A stretch of 9,842 nucleotides of DNA from Sideroxydans sp. (lineage in GTDB: Bacteria; Pseudomonadota; Gammaproteobacteria; Burkholderiales; Gallionellaceae): the NCBI GenBank assembly GCA_030823965.1, contig JAVBYP010000066.1:1-9842 (forward strand). Direction: 5' to 3'. The notes under the pieces are model-generated. The model had not been told where the DNA came from, did no database searches, and saw only the letters and a program-made list of their open reading frames with translations. The position numbers were made by a program, and so were the translations under genes. This document shows, piece after piece, positions 1 through 7,073 of the stretch. Positions within the stretch are counted from its first letter, which is position 1. The number at the start of each line of letters is the position of its first letter.

Positions 1-1504
1 GCGGATTCTTGATCTCGTGGGCCAAACGACGTGCGACTTCGCCCCATGCTGCTTGTCTTTCTGCCTGCAACAAGTGGGTGATGTCATCGAACACCACGAC
101 ATGCCCCTTCTCGGATTCTGTCGTGAGTCGGGTGCCGCTCATCAATAACACCTGATCGCCGTTCTTGCTGATACGTTCTATCTGGCGTTGCCATGCGGCC
201 TCTTGTGCTGTCGCCAACCCTTGGCTGACCGCATCTAAGAAAGGACGCAAAAGCGCATGGTCGTTCCACAAGGTCTGCAGATTCTTGCTGTTCAACTCTT
301 GCAAAGAGACACCCAATATCTGGCTCGCGCTGGCATTGGTCGAACGCAGATTGAGTTGCTCATCCAACACCAAAACGCCAGACGACAAGTGCGCCAACAC
401 ACTCTCCAAGTGCGCCTTCGCATCTTCCACTTGGCGCTGTTGTTGCTCGCCTAAGTGCTTCGCAGCGGCTAATTGAGAGGTCATCTGATTGAACAATGCC
501 GTCAAACCACCTAACTCATCATTGCTTTGAACTGGATAGCTACTACTAAAATCACCCTTTGCGACAGCTCGCGTTCCTTCGGCCAGCGCCGCCAGCGGAG
601 CGCTCAATTTTGCACTGAAGAAAAATGCCGCCGAAACCGCACTTAGTACCACGATCAATAAAGACAAGGTCAATGTGATCCCATAGAGGCGCTTCAGTCC
701 GACCCGAGACAAGGTCAGTTGCTGATAATCACCATATACCGACTGCACCGTCTCGGCATCCGCCGCTAATTGCTTAGATACTGGCTGGGCGAATTGCAGC
801 ACCCGCCTTTCCTCGGGCCACAGCGTGGAACGGATCGGAACTAGGACACGCAACATCAAACTATCATCGGGTAGGGCGTCTACCGAACTGTAGCTACCTC
901 GCCCCCACGCCTCTTTGATCATGGCCGTCGTGGGCGCTTCTATCTTCGAATTGCGCCGCTTTCCCACTGCTGCGAACAGTTTGCCATTGCTTCCAAACAC
1001 TGCCGCTTCTTGCACATTGCCTTCCGCGATGAAACGAGCCAAAGTCTCGCTATTTCTACTCGGGTCTTGGTCTGCCACGATCATGGCAACGAATTGTCCT
1101 TTTTTGGTCAACTCTTCTAAACCATTCTGCAACGTACTGCGCGCGAGATTCAGACCGCCCTCGAGCGCTTTTTCCACGCGCACATCGAACCATGACTCGA
1201 TGCTCTTGCCTAGAAACTGCACTGACACCGCGTACATCAATACGCCGGGCAACACCGCGATCAAGACAAAGAAAGCAGCCAAACGCAAAGTGAGTTTTGC
1301 GCCATAGACCTTCAGCTTTAGATTCATCCTCAATTGCCAGAACTGGTATGCGACTAGAACGAACAATCCGACGGCCAACGTCCCCGTCAGTGTCAACACG
1401 GTGTAGTAGTTGCGGGATAGCAGATCGGTATCGGCGTTGATACTGGACAGCATGAACAACAGCACGGCACCCGCGATACCGCAGAACAGGATGAGATATT
1501 TCAT
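1..1504 (-). CDS. ntrY: NtrY-type sensor histidine kinase (3' end cut off by window edge)
   Basis: Membrane sensor kinase of the NtrY/NtrX two-component family, which in other proteobacteria is linked to nitrogen and redox/envelope signalling. 501 codons are present with no stop. Visible in order: hydrophobic helices at about residues 3-22, 34-56 and 73-95; a probable extracytoplasmic sensor region at about 96-272, starting after the conserved QFLGKSIESWFDVRVEKAL stretch; a fourth helix at about 275-297; a HAMP linker containing AKGDF near 315; a PAS-like region at about 350-480; and the start of the dimerisation/phosphoacceptor domain, RRLAHEIKNP, with His496 as the expected phosphorylated residue. 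The ATPase domain lies outside the window, and an ntrX regulator would be expected beyond it. The ATG at 1502-1504 overlaps the stop of the upstream DUF4390 gene (ATGA) and has a good Shine-Dalgarno, GAGGG, six bases upstream. Family assignment is secure; the signal sensed is unknown. Confidence 0.92.
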   Translation of the reverse strand, partial: MKYLILFCGIAGAVLLFMLSSINADTDLLSRNYYTVLTLTGTLAVGLFVLVAYQFWQLRMNLKLKVYGAKLTLRLAAFFVLIAVLPGVLMYAVSVQFLGKSIESWFDVRVEKALEGGLNLARSTLQNGLEELTKKGQFVAMIVADQDPSRNSETLARFIAEGNVQEAAVFGSNGKLFAAVGKRRNSKIEAPTTAMIKEAWGRGSYSSVDALPDDSLMLRVLVPIRSTLWPEERRVLQFAQPVSKQLAADAETVQSVYGDYQQLTLSRVGLKRLYGITLTLSLLIVVLSAVSAAFFFSAKLSAPLAALAEGTRAVAKGDFSSSYPVQSNDELGGLTALFNQMTSQLAAAKHLGEQQQRQVEDAKAHLESVLAHLSSGVLVLDEQLNLRSTNASASQILGVSLQELNSKNLQTLWNDHALLRPFLDAVSQGLATAQEAAWQRQIERISKNGDQVLLMSGTRLTTESEKGHVVVFDDITHLLQAERQAAWGEVARRLAHEIKNP

Positions 1505-2130
1505 CGCTGACCCTCGCTTCCCGGTGCTTCGGGACTGATGTCCCAATGGTATAGCTTGGATTCGACACTCCATTGGTCACTTGTCAATGCATTGACTTGA
1601 AGTGGTTTGGGAAGTTGCGTCAGGTCTAAGCGCATGGAGGCACTCGCTCCGATCTGACTGTTCTTTTTAGTCCATCTGGAAAGATAGCCACCACCGGAGT
1701 TGTCCAATAAGTCAGCGGAGATAGGGGGAGAGGTCTGATAGCCTACCGCGCGCAAAGCATCTTTGAGTTCAAAGAAACTTTGGAACAACCCGCCGCGCGA
1801 GAGTCGATATTGCCGAGTGAGGGTGTTGTAGCTCAGCTTGGTGGTCTGCTCGAAACTCTCGATGTCGGTATCCAGCCAATACCAACGCGAGCGATGCACT
1901 GCCAACTCACTCACGAAGTACAAAGTGACACCGCGTTTGAGCGCTTCCTCGACACTGGCTGGCAATACGATCTTGAAGTCCGCAGTCAGGCGATAGCCTT
2001 CATCGGTGAGACGTGCCTCGACTTTATTGACCTCGATACCTTCAGCGCTCAGGCTGGGTGCAAAGCAGATGCAACAGAGAAGGCAGACTGCTCTGATGAG
2101 TTTCTTAATGATGTTTGTGCAGCAACGCAT
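1501..2130 (-). CDS. DUF4390 domain secreted protein
   Basis: Protein of unknown function, 209 aa from the chosen start, which I recognise as the DUF4390 family found beside ntrY and rsmB in betaproteobacteria. It begins with a Sec-type signal peptide: basic residues (R2, K9, K10, R13), a hydrophobic core, and a likely cleavage after SLSA at residue 29. The rest is predicted periplasmic, with conserved-looking stretches such as YFVSELAVHRSRWYWLDTDI (about residues 70-89) and LTRQYRLSRGGLFQSF (about 103-118). Six cysteines occur in the signal peptide and none in the mature part; there is no lipobox. The ORF could start further upstream (2142 or 2184), but those starts only lengthen the N-terminus ahead of the signal peptide. 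The chosen ATG gives a 26 bp overlap with rsmB. The stop TGA overlaps the ntrY ATG as ATGA, suggesting coupled translation and perhaps a functional link with that sensor (inference). Confidence 0.85.
   Translation of the reverse strand: MRCCTNIIKKLIRAVCLLCCICFAPSLSAEGIEVNKVEARLTDEGYRLTADFKIVLPASVEEALKRGVTLYFVSELAVHRSRWYWLDTDIESFEQTTKLSYNTLTRQYRLSRGGLFQSFFELKDALRAVGYQTSPPISADLLDNSGGGYLSRWTKKNSQIGASASMRLDLTQLPKPLQVNALTSDQWSVESKLYHWDISPEAPGSEGQR
1511..1515 (-). promoter_or_regulatory. Shine-Dalgarno of ntrY inside the DUF4390 gene
   Basis: GAGGG on the minus strand, six bases before the ntrY ATG and lying within the last codons of the DUF4390 gene. It is the clearest ribosome-binding site in the window and, with the ATGA start/stop overlap, fixes the ntrY start. 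Confidence 0.6.
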
Positions 2131-3382
2131 AAAAGAATCCATCGTGCTGTTCGTCAGGCAACAATTGTCCTGAAATCGCAACATCCGCGATCAGGGTCGT
2201 CATCACTTGTGCGGCTTCGGGATGCTTCACTAAAAAGCGGTCGATCACTTGTTGGTTCTCTCTCGCAAAGACAGAGCACGTACAGTAGAGCAATCTACCA
2301 CCGTTATCCAACAGCGCCCACAATGCTTCCAATATCTGTGCTTGCTGTCTGGCGAATGAATCAATGTCTGCTGGCCGGCGTAGCCATTTGATATCTGGAT
2401 GACGTCGTACCACCCCTGAAGCCGAGCAGGGTACATCGGCCAAGATCCGCTGGAAGGGCTTGCCATCCCACCAATCGTTCGGTGTCGCTGCGTCGCCGCA
2501 GACCACCTGTGCTTTCAAGCCTAGTCTTTGTAGATTCTCTCTCACCCGCGTGAGGCGTTGCTCTTCTTTATCCAACGCCAGCAATTCGATATCTGCCATC
2601 TCTAACAGATGCGCCGCTTTACCGCCGGGTGCTGAGCACGCATCCAACACGCGCATCCCTTGGCTGACTTGCAATAGATGAGCTGCGTATTGCGCGCCCG
2701 CATCCTGCACCGACACCCAACCCTCTGCGAACTTCGGTAGACGTTCGACACCTACTGGATCTTGAACGATGAGCGCTTCGGGAGCCACGATCCTCGCAGC
2801 GATGCCATGCGCCTCAAGCAAGGCCAGATATTCAGATGTACTGGTATGCCTAACATTGACTCGTAGTGTCATGGGAGGATGTTGATTCCCCGCAGCGAGG
2901 ATGCCTTGAGCTTTTTCGCCGTACTGTTTTTTCAGAGCATCTACCCACCATTGTGGATAAGAGTACCTGCTTGCATCTTCACTCTCCGCTGCAAGCAACA
3001 ACGATTCGCGCTGACGCAGGAAATTACGTAACACCGCGTTGATCAAACCACCCGATCTTGGGTTGAGGCGTTTCGCCGCACTCACGGCTTGATCTACGAT
3101 CACATACTGTCCAGCCTTGGTGAACTCAAGTTGATACAGCGCGATCAATAGCAAGTATTGGATCAGCGGATCACGTGCGGGATGATCCATCAACTGATCA
3201 CGCATGAACGCGAGTTTGCCGTAATGACGCAAGGTGCCGTAACACAGGTCTTGCAAAGCGCCGCGTTCTTGCGCGGTGTACGCCGTATGCTGACGCAAAC
3301 TCTCCGACAACACTTGATTGAGGTTGCGCCCCTCAAAGACGCTGATGATGATCCTTGCTGCTTCGAGTTGGATGAGTTGCAT
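2105..3382 (-). CDS. rsmB: 16S rRNA (cytosine(967)-C(5))-methyltransferase RsmB
   Basis: Cytoplasmic SAM-dependent enzyme that makes m5C967 in 16S rRNA. The 425 residues are close to the E. coli length of 429. The N-terminal third is a NusB-like RNA-binding domain (about residues 3-140). The C-terminal part is the Rossmann methyltransferase domain: SAM motif I DACSAPGGK around residues 247-255; motif IV DVPCSASG with Cys319; and motif VI YCTCS with Cys369, the expected nucleophile. The 50-residue spacing of the two cysteines equals that in E. coli RsmB. Start choice: the ATG at 3380-3382 lies 2 nt after the fmt stop. An in-frame TTG two codons earlier (3386-3388) overlaps that stop as TTGA and would give 427 aa; I prefer ATG, but neither has a strong Shine-Dalgarno. 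The gene belongs to the def-fmt-rsmB translation/ribosome group, and its 3' end overlaps the DUF4390 gene. Confidence 0.95.
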   Translation of the reverse strand: MQLIQLEAARIIISVFEGRNLNQVLSESLRQHTAYTAQERGALQDLCYGTLRHYGKLAFMRDQLMDHPARDPLIQYLLLIALYQLEFTKAGQYVIVDQAVSAAKRLNPRSGGLINAVLRNFLRQRESLLLAAESEDASRYSYPQWWVDALKKQYGEKAQGILAAGNQHPPMTLRVNVRHTSTSEYLALLEAHGIAARIVAPEALIVQDPVGVERLPKFAEGWVSVQDAGAQYAAHLLQVSQGMRVLDACSAPGGKAAHLLEMADIELLALDKEEQRLTRVRENLQRLGLKAQVVCGDAATPNDWWDGKPFQRILADVPCSASGVVRRHPDIKWLRRPADIDSFARQQAQILEALWALLDNGGRLLYCTCSVFARENQQVIDRFLVKHPEAAQVMTTLIADVAISGQLLPDEQHDGFFYALLHKHH

Positions 3383-3384
3383 GG

Positions 3385-4320
3385 TCAATACACGCCGAAG
3401 CGATCACCGAATTTGATTGGGAAGCTCTGGATGAATTGTTGGACTGGCAACGCTTTCCCACCTGGTTTCTGCATGACTTCGATCCCCAGTTCGCCCTCAC
3501 CACAAGAGACCCAGATACACTCTTTGTCGATAGACAGTACAGTCCCTGGAGCTTCTGCCTGTGCGTCTTGCTGGCGTATACGAGCGCGTATGACTTTGAT
3601 CGGTGTATCACCCATCGTTGTGTGCGCCACGGGGAAGGGGTAGTAACCACGCACAGCTCGATGCAACTGCACAGCCTCCAGATTCCAATCGAGCAAAGCT
3701 TCGACCTTGGTCAGTTTGGCTGCATAGGTGGCCAGTTGGTCGTTCTGTTTTTCAGGCTGCAACTGACTTTGTTCAACGAGTCGTAACGTTTCGACGATAG
3801 CTTCGGCACCCAGTACAGCGAGTTTGTCGTGCAGCGACTCTGCCGTATCACTTTCCGATATCTCGCACACCTTCTTCAACAGCATGTCGCCTGTATCTAG
3901 CCCCACATCCATCTGCATGATGGTGATACCTGTTTCTTTATCGCCCGCCAAGATGGCGCGTTGTATCGGAGCCGCACCGCGCCAGCGCGGCAATAGAGAA
4001 GCGTGAATATTCAAACACCCCTGCTTGGGTAGTTGTAGGACCGCTTGAGGAAGGATCAATCCGTAAGCTGCGACAACCATCAGGTCAACATTCAGCGCAG
4101 CGATGGTTTTTTGCGCCTCTTCTGTCTTCAGCGTCACCGGCTGCAACACAGGGATGCCGCGTTGAAGTGCCAGTTGTTTCACAGGACTAGCCGTCAATTG
4201 CATACCGCGCCCAGAAGGGCGATCCGGCTGCGTCAGTACCGCTACGATTTCGTGCTTGTCTAACAATGCCGCCAAGGCATGAGCGGCGAAGTGGGGGGTG
4301 CCTGCAAAGATGATTCTCAC
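3385..4320 (-). CDS. fmt: Methionyl-tRNA formyltransferase
   Basis: Formylates the amino group of Met-tRNA(fMet) using 10-formyl-tetrahydrofolate, producing the bacterial initiator tRNA. The 311 aa compare with 315 in E. coli. The N-terminal formyltransferase domain opens with RIIFAGTPHFA and carries the folate/catalytic signature NIHASLLPRWRGAAPIQRA. Asn104, His106 and Asp142 correspond to the catalytic N106/H108/D144 of E. coli, with identical spacing. The C-terminal OB-like tRNA-binding domain follows from about residue 205. Translation starts at GTG (4318-4320). This is forced: the in-frame TAA of def is only four codons upstream and no other start codon lies between, while the conserved RIIFAGTP begins right after it. 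No good Shine-Dalgarno is visible in the 12-base gap after def, so reinitiation after def is plausible. Confidence 0.97.
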   Translation of the reverse strand: MRIIFAGTPHFAAHALAALLDKHEIVAVLTQPDRPSGRGMQLTASPVKQLALQRGIPVLQPVTLKTEEAQKTIAALNVDLMVVAAYGLILPQAVLQLPKQGCLNIHASLLPRWRGAAPIQRAILAGDKETGITIMQMDVGLDTGDMLLKKVCEISESDTAESLHDKLAVLGAEAIVETLRLVEQSQLQPEKQNDQLATYAAKLTKVEALLDWNLEAVQLHRAVRGYYPFPVAHTTMGDTPIKVIRARIRQQDAQAEAPGTVLSIDKECIWVSCGEGELGIEVMQKPGGKALPVQQFIQSFPIKFGDRFGVY

Positions 4321-4332
4321 AAGATCGAGCCG

Positions 4333-4836
4333 TTAGAGCGTCTCGCGACGTTGCTTCTTCAGCTTGGCGCGGATGCGAGTTTGTTTAAGGTGGGACAGAT
4401 GCTCGACGAACACTCGACCTTGCAAGTGATCCATCTCATGTTGGATGCACACGGCTAACAACCCATCTGCTTCCAACTTGAATTCCTTGCCATTTTCATC
4501 CAATGCTTTGACGATGACTTTTTCAGCACGAGTGACTTTTTCATAGATGCCGGGTACGGAAAGACAGCCTTCTTCGCTTTCTTCCTCACCTTCGGCGTTC
4601 AGCAACACTGGGTTGATCAACACCTTGAGGTCGTTATGTTCTTCCGAAACGTCGATCACAACGATGCGCTCATGCACATCGACTTGCGTCGCAGCCAAAC
4701 CCACACCAGGAGCCGCATACATCGTCTCCGCCATGTCTTTGATCAGTTTACGGGTCTGCTCAGTGACAGAAACCACAGATTTCGCCACCTTGTGTAGGCG
4801 AGGGTCGGGATACTGAAGAATAGGTAGAAGAGCCAT
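4333..4836 (-). CDS. def: Peptide deformylase
   Basis: Metalloenzyme that removes the formyl group from the N-terminal methionine of new proteins, the reverse step of the cycle begun by Fmt, the next gene. It is 167 aa. All three family motifs are intact: GVGLAATQ (residues 44-51, Gln51 at the oxyanion site), EGCLS (89-93, Cys91 metal ligand) and HEMDH (133-137, His133 and His137 metal ligands, Glu134 catalytic). The start is set at the ATG giving [16 protein letters not shown], the usual family N-terminus. The frame stays open about 20 codons further upstream (to 4896), but that extension has no family counterpart and runs into the divergent promoter region. This is the first gene of the minus-strand operon. 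A lysine/arginine-rich tail (about residues 151-165) closes the protein. Confidence 0.97.
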   Translation of the reverse strand: MALLPILQYPDPRLHKVAKSVVSVTEQTRKLIKDMAETMYAAPGVGLAATQVDVHERIVVIDVSEEHNDLKVLINPVLLNAEGEEESEEGCLSVPGIYEKVTRAEKVIVKALDENGKEFKLEADGLLAVCIQHEMDHLQGRVFVEHLSHLKQTRIRAKLKKQRRETL

Positions 4837-4842
4837 AAATGC

Positions 4843-4871
4843 TTGCCAACTGAAGAGACTACATGCAGAAT
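4843..4871 (+). promoter_or_regulatory. Candidate sigma70 promoter for LysM-dprA-smg-topA
   Basis: TTGCCA (4843-4848) and CAGAAT (4866-4871) are separated by 17 bases. The first matches TTGACA at 5 of 6 positions and the second matches TATAAT at 4 of 6. Transcription would begin near 4878, downstream of the first in-frame ATG (4863), which supports the ATG at 4926 as the true start. Judged by eye only. Confidence 0.35.
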
Positions 4872-4887
4872 TTAAACAGGTGCGCAA
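4858..4887 (-). promoter_or_regulatory. Weak candidate promoter for the def operon
   Basis: On the minus strand, TTGCGC (4882-4887) and TGTAGT (4858-4863) lie 18 bases apart. The matches to the sigma70 boxes are poor (3 of 6 and 4 of 6), so this is only the best candidate I could find ahead of def. Its -35 box falls inside the palindrome at 4879-4897. Confidence 0.15.
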
Positions 4888-4897
4888 ACTTTGCACC
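4879..4897. repeat. Imperfect palindrome between divergent operons
   Basis: GGTGCGCAAACTTTGCACC. It can be read as GGTGC / GCACC arms around nine bases, or as an 11-base palindrome GCAAA-C-TTTGC flanked by GGT and ACC, with two extra bases (GC) in the left arm. It would lie at the very start of the predicted plus-strand transcript and over the -35 of the possible def promoter, so it could be an operator or a small 5' UTR hairpin. No regulator is assigned. Confidence 0.4.
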
Positions 4898-4925
4898 GCA
4901 TTTCTTTACTTTGCTGGGGTTTTCC

Positions 4926-5993
4926 ATGCGCAAGATTATATCGCTGATTTGTCTCCTGTTGCCCATCCTTGCTAACGCTGACGAGGTACAGATACGCGAA
5001 GACGCGCCTGATCGCCACATCGTCGTCAAGGGAGACACCCTGTGGGACATCTCCGCAAAATTCTTCAAAGACCCATGGAAATGGCCTGAGATCTGGGCAC
5101 TTAACAAACAGGACATCAAGGACCCACATTGGATATATCCGGGAAATGTGGTCTATCTAGACCGTCGTTCAGGCACGCTATCAACGACCCCGCCTTCTGG
5201 AGACACGACTACAACCGCATCGCAAAACTCTGATGTCGCGCCTACCAATGACACTGAGAAGTACTCTCCCAAAGTTCGCGTAGTCAGTCAGAACAGTGAG
5301 GCGATCCCTGCTATCCCGCTGAACCTCATCAGTTCTTTCTTGAGCAGGCCTCTCGTTGTTGAGGGAGAAGACCTAGAGTCCGCTCCGACACTTGTTGGCA
5401 CCTATGAACAACGCACCTTGCTTTCCACCAATGACATCGCTTATGCAAAAGACCTGCCGTCGAACAAGGGCGCACAATGGCAGATTTATCGTCCTAGCGT
5501 GACCTTTATCGACCCCGATACGGATGAAGAATTAGGACAGGAAGTCTTGTATCTAGGCGATGCCACTGCTGAAAAATTTGGCGACCCAAGCACCATGCGT
5601 ATCACCAAATCAGTATTGGAGATCAACAAAGGCGACCACTTCGCTCAGGCCGCATCTGGCTATTCCGCGAACTTTCTACCGCATGCTCCCAACACAAATA
5701 TCAACGCTAAGATCATCTCGATCTATGGCGGTGTCGAACAAGCGGGACAACGTGCAGTCATCACGTTGAACAAAGGACAGCGTGACGGGATCGAAGTGGG
5801 ACATGTGCTGGGTGTCTACCAAAAAGGCGAAGTGATCAAGACTAAAGGCTGGTTAACACCTAACGTCGTGTTGCCCGATATGCGCTATGGTTTGGTGATG
5901 GTGTTCCGTGTATTCAACAAGGTATCGTACGCCTTGGTGATGGAAACGAAGTTGCCTGTTCAATTGCTGGACCGCGCAAGCACCCCAGAGTAA
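4926..5993 (+). CDS. Exported LysM peptidoglycan-binding domain protein
   Basis: The 355 aa from the chosen start begin with a clear Sec signal peptide, MRKIISLICLLLPILANA, cleaved at about residue 18. A LysM domain follows at about residues 31-79 (HIVVKGDTLWDISAKFF to YPGNVVYLD), which in this family binds peptidoglycan glycan strands. A Ser/Thr-rich linker (about 84-115) leads to a roughly 230-residue C-terminal region that I cannot assign to a named fold; it contains a beta-rich stretch with RAVITLNKGQRDGIEVGHVL at about 277-296. The protein is probably periplasmic and wall-associated. The frame is open from an earlier ATG (4863), but those 21 residues would sit before a complete signal peptide and before the predicted transcript start. 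GGGG six bases before the chosen ATG may serve as ribosome-binding site. It is the first gene of the plus-strand operon, and its TAA abuts the dprA ATG. Confidence 0.85.
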   Translation: MRKIISLICLLLPILANADEVQIREDAPDRHIVVKGDTLWDISAKFFKDPWKWPEIWALNKQDIKDPHWIYPGNVVYLDRRSGTLSTTPPSGDTTTTASQNSDVAPTNDTEKYSPKVRVVSQNSEAIPAIPLNLISSFLSRPLVVEGEDLESAPTLVGTYEQRTLLSTNDIAYAKDLPSNKGAQWQIYRPSVTFIDPDTDEELGQEVLYLGDATAEKFGDPSTMRITKSVLEINKGDHFAQAASGYSANFLPHAPNTNINAKIISIYGGVEQAGQRAVITLNKGQRDGIEVGHVLGVYQKGEVIKTKGWLTPNVVLPDMRYGLVMVFRVFNKVSYALVMETKLPVQLLDRASTPE

Positions 5994-7061
5994 ATGTCGC
6001 TAGACGCCTCACTCGCGTCCTGGCTCAAACTCACTCAGATATCGGGGCTAGGTAACGAAGGTCTGCGGCATTTGCTACAGGCCTTCGGTTCACCCGATGC
6101 GATCCTCGATGCCTCTGTATCATCCCTTTCTCAATATGTGAGACCTTCCGTTGCAAAAGTCATACGCGAAGATTTCGATGGTTCACTATTTGACACTACA
6201 GCCGCTTGGCTGAACGACCCTGCCAATAGAGTCATCACGCTCGCTGATGCAGAGTATCCGCAAGCACTACTGAACATTTCCGATCCCCCATTAGTTCTAT
6301 ATATAAAAGGTCGCCTCGATCTATTGAACGTACGCTCTCTGGCCGTGGTCGGTAGCCGCAATTCAACGGCACAAGGTGTGCGCAATGCCGAAGCTTTCGC
6401 CAAAGCGGCCTCTGAATCTGGATTGTGTATCGTCAGCGGCATGGCGCATGGTATAGACACGGCGGCCCACAAAGGTGGTTTACAAGGTTCGGGTTCCAGC
6501 ATCGCCGTCGTGGGCACAGGTTTGGATAAAGTCTACCCTGCTGCCAACCGCGAACTTGCCCACCAGCTCGCGCAGCATGGAACGATCGTCTCTGAATTCC
6601 CTCTCGGGACTCCGCCTCTTGCATCTAATTTTCCTCGCCGCAATCGCATCATCAGCGGCTTGAGCGAGGGCTGTCTGGTTGTTGAGGCGTCACTGCAAAG
6701 CGGCTCACTCATCACTGCCCGCATGGCTCTGGAGCAGGGCAGGGAAGTGTTCGCCATCCCTGGCTCTATCCACTCGCCGCAATCCAAGGGCTGCCACTTC
6801 CTCATCAAACAAGGGGCGAAACTGGTAGAAAGTGCGCAGGATATCTTGGAGGAGCTGGGTTTTTCTTCTGTAACGACACAAGTTGGGGCGGTCACCGAAA
6901 ATCCTCTTTTGACTCATCTTGGCTTCGATGCGGTCGATATCGAGACACTGTCTCAGCGTAGCGGCTTGACGATAGCTGAGCTATCCGCCATCCTGTTGCA
7001 ACTTGAGCTGGATGGCGCAGTCGCGACTCTACCCGGCGGGCTTTATCAACGAATCGCTTAG
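5994..7061 (+). CDS. dprA: DNA-processing protein DprA
   Basis: Cytoplasmic single-strand DNA-binding protein that loads RecA on incoming DNA during natural transformation; it is also widespread in bacteria not known to be competent. The 355 aa compare with about 374 for E. coli Smf. An N-terminal helical HhH/SAM-like region covers about residues 1-75. The extended Rossmann fold follows, with VVGSRNST (118-125), SGMAHGIDTAAH (148-159), FPRRNRIISGLS (213-224) and SGSLITARMALEQGR (236-250). A C-terminal winged-helix domain occupies about 305-355. All expected domains are present and the gene looks intact. The ATG directly follows the TAA of the LysM-protein gene (TAAATG), so translation is probably coupled. 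Only a short AGAG serves as a possible Shine-Dalgarno. Confidence 0.96.
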   Translation: MSLDASLASWLKLTQISGLGNEGLRHLLQAFGSPDAILDASVSSLSQYVRPSVAKVIREDFDGSLFDTTAAWLNDPANRVITLADAEYPQALLNISDPPLVLYIKGRLDLLNVRSLAVVGSRNSTAQGVRNAEAFAKAASESGLCIVSGMAHGIDTAAHKGGLQGSGSSIAVVGTGLDKVYPAANRELAHQLAQHGTIVSEFPLGTPPLASNFPRRNRIISGLSEGCLVVEASLQSGSLITARMALEQGREVFAIPGSIHSPQSKGCHFLIKQGAKLVESAQDILEELGFSSVTTQVGAVTENPLLTHLGFDAVDIETLSQRSGLTIAELSAILLQLELDGAVATLPGGLYQRIA

Positions 7062-7073
7062 AAAACCCCCTTT

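Larger units (their letters stand above)
4837..4925. promoter_or_regulatory. Divergent intergenic promoter region
   Basis: About 90 bases separate the def start (minus) from the LysM-protein start (plus), the only sizeable non-coding stretch in the window. It must hold the start signals of both apparent operons unless transcription enters from outside. It contains a candidate plus-strand promoter, a weaker minus-strand candidate and an imperfect palindrome, listed separately. Confidence 0.6.

Noticed and set aside
915..1307. 130-codon plus-strand frame inside ntrY
   Set aside because: It is antisense to the membrane and sensor part of NtrY, with no domain and no credible start signals.
1056..1580. 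174-codon minus-strand frame overlapping the start of ntrY
   Set aside because: It lies out of frame inside the NtrY and DUF4390 genes and its arginine-rich composition is typical of a frame shadow.
1780..2391. 203-codon open frame on the plus strand opposite the DUF4390 and rsmB genes
   Set aside because: It runs antisense through two well-supported genes, has no recognisable domain, and its start has no supporting context. It is a shadow of the coding bias on the other strand.
4837..4896. Upstream extension of def by 20 codons
   Set aside because: Peptide deformylases begin just before the [15 protein letters not shown] segment, and the extension overlaps the divergent promoter region.
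4879..4897. NtrC-type binding site, considered because an NtrY kinase is nearby
   Set aside because: The half-sites are oriented GGTGC...GCACC, the reverse of the usual TGCACC...GGTGCA arrangement, and no second site or sigma54 promoter (GG-N10-GC) is evident nearby.
4863..4925. Upstream ATG extending the LysM protein by 21 residues
   Set aside because: The extension precedes a complete signal peptide and lies at or upstream of the predicted transcript start; the ATG at 4926 fits better.
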